A stretch of DNA of 25,739 nucleotides, from assembly GCA_003283685.1 (NCBI GenBank), contig QBWD01000012.1, positions 1 through 25,739 on the forward strand, read 5' to 3'. The position numbers and the translations under genes are program-made. A model generated the notes under the pieces. That model worked only from the letters and a program-made list of their open reading frames with translations. It searched no databases and was not told where the DNA came from. Below, one piece after another: positions 25,286 to 25,739 of this stretch. Every line of letters starts with the position of its first letter. Position 1 is the first letter of the stretch. The DNA is from Prochlorococcus sp. AG-315-D17 (GTDB lineage Bacteria; Cyanobacteriota; Cyanobacteriia; PCC-6307; Cyanobiaceae).

Positions 25286-25739
25286 ATGAATGATGTAAAC
25301 GAAAAACTTGTTAAGAATGGATTGGCTAACCTTGCTATTGATCCTGATGTCTTGGCGAAAGAATTAGCTGCAGAATTAGTGGGAGATCCCTTAGATGAAA
25401 TTGAATTTGATAGTAGTGAGAATGATCTCAAAAATCCTTCAAAGGAATGTGAACTTGCGCTGAAATGGCTTAAATCTGGCCATGAAGAGAGATTGCAAGG
25501 ACTTAGAGTTTTTTGCGAACATAGAGACCCTAGAGCAATCCCTTTATTGGTGCCTTTGTTAAATGTACCTTGCCCTGTAGAAAGGATGAGTGCTGTTTAT
25601 GCTTTAGGGAGAAATCCTTGCCCAAAAGCCATCAATATTTTATTGAATTTATTGAAATTTGATAGTAATGCATATGTAAGAAAAGCTACTGCTTGGAGTC
25701 TCGGAAATTACTCCGACGCCCCTGTGCTGGAGCCACTTA
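25286..25739 (+). CDS. HEAT-repeat protein, 5' part (3' end outside window)
   Basis: Translation from ATG at 25286, which has AAGAGAT just upstream as a ribosome binding site, gives 151 residues to the window edge. An acidic helical N-terminal part (about 1-50) is followed by HEAT-like helical pairs. These include ERLQGLRVFCEHRDPRAIPLLVPLL, ERMSAVYALGRNPCPKAINILLNLL and YVRKATAWSLGNYSDAPVLEPL. The AVYALGRN and ATAWSLGN units match the short PBS-lyase-type (EZ) HEAT repeat that also occurs in phycobilin lyases such as CpcE. That similarity alone does not show lyase activity; a protein-binding scaffold is as likely. The frame is open upstream only to the TGA at 25259. Confidence 0.85.
   Translation, partial: MNDVNEKLVKNGLANLAIDPDVLAKELAAELVGDPLDEIEFDSSENDLKNPSKECELALKWLKSGHEERLQGLRVFCEHRDPRAIPLLVPLLNVPCPVERMSAVYALGRNPCPKAINILLNLLKFDSNAYVRKATAWSLGNYSDAPVLEPL

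Noticed and set aside
25123..25431. A 102-codon open frame on the minus strand opposite the HEAT-repeat gene
   Set aside because: It is Ser/Asn/Lys-rich with no domain, and the plus strand gives a clear HEAT-repeat protein with an ATG and ribosome binding site over most of the same bases.

Overview
This window is ordinary core genome from a marine picocyanobacterium, most likely Prochlorococcus. I see no mobile element, CRISPR array or genomic island. The assignment rests on several things seen together: a psbA (photosystem II D1) gene, RNA polymerase beta-prime split into rpoC1 (gamma) and rpoC2 with a very large insertion, a one-helix high-light-inducible (HLIP) gene, an AT-rich composition, very short intergenic gaps and several small proteins typical of this group. 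The strain or ecotype cannot be fixed from the window alone.

Left part (1-1864): the 3' end of psbA closed by a strong symmetric terminator; a small predicted secreted peptide; tRNA-Thr(CGU) on the minus strand; and a small DUF3493-type membrane protein divergent from the tRNA and only 22 bases from it.

Minus-strand translation/transcription operon (1865-7690): rimP, nusA, ylxR, infB, read right to left. This is the widely conserved ribosome maturation, antitermination and initiation-factor cluster. nusA and ylxR overlap by four bases, and IF-2 has an unusually long Asn/Pro/Arg/Gly-rich linker.

Middle (7691-11103): divergent from rimP are an HtrA/Deg serine protease with one PDZ domain and rpiA (ribose-5-phosphate isomerase). 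rpiA runs tail-to-tail into hisD (histidinol dehydrogenase), and the two coding regions overlap by 23 bases.

Right part (11221-25739), all plus strand: rpsT, tatD, then rpoB, rpoC1, rpoC2, a 50-residue HLIP gene, rlmN (overlapping the HLIP gene by four bases), a sodium/solute symporter, a possible 41-residue membrane peptide, and the 5' part of a HEAT-repeat protein that runs off the end. Tight spacing suggests that rpoB to the symporter may be largely co-transcribed. That would link the polymerase, a pigment-protective membrane protein and an rRNA/tRNA methyltransferase.

The points most worth a second look are the 5' leader of rpoB (a nine-base-pair hairpin plus a perfect palindrome), the HLIP-rlmN coupling, the possible frameshift at the small membrane ORF near 25140, the overlapping tRNA/DUF3493 control region and the IF-2 repeat tract. 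I found no evidence of a new multi-gene system.
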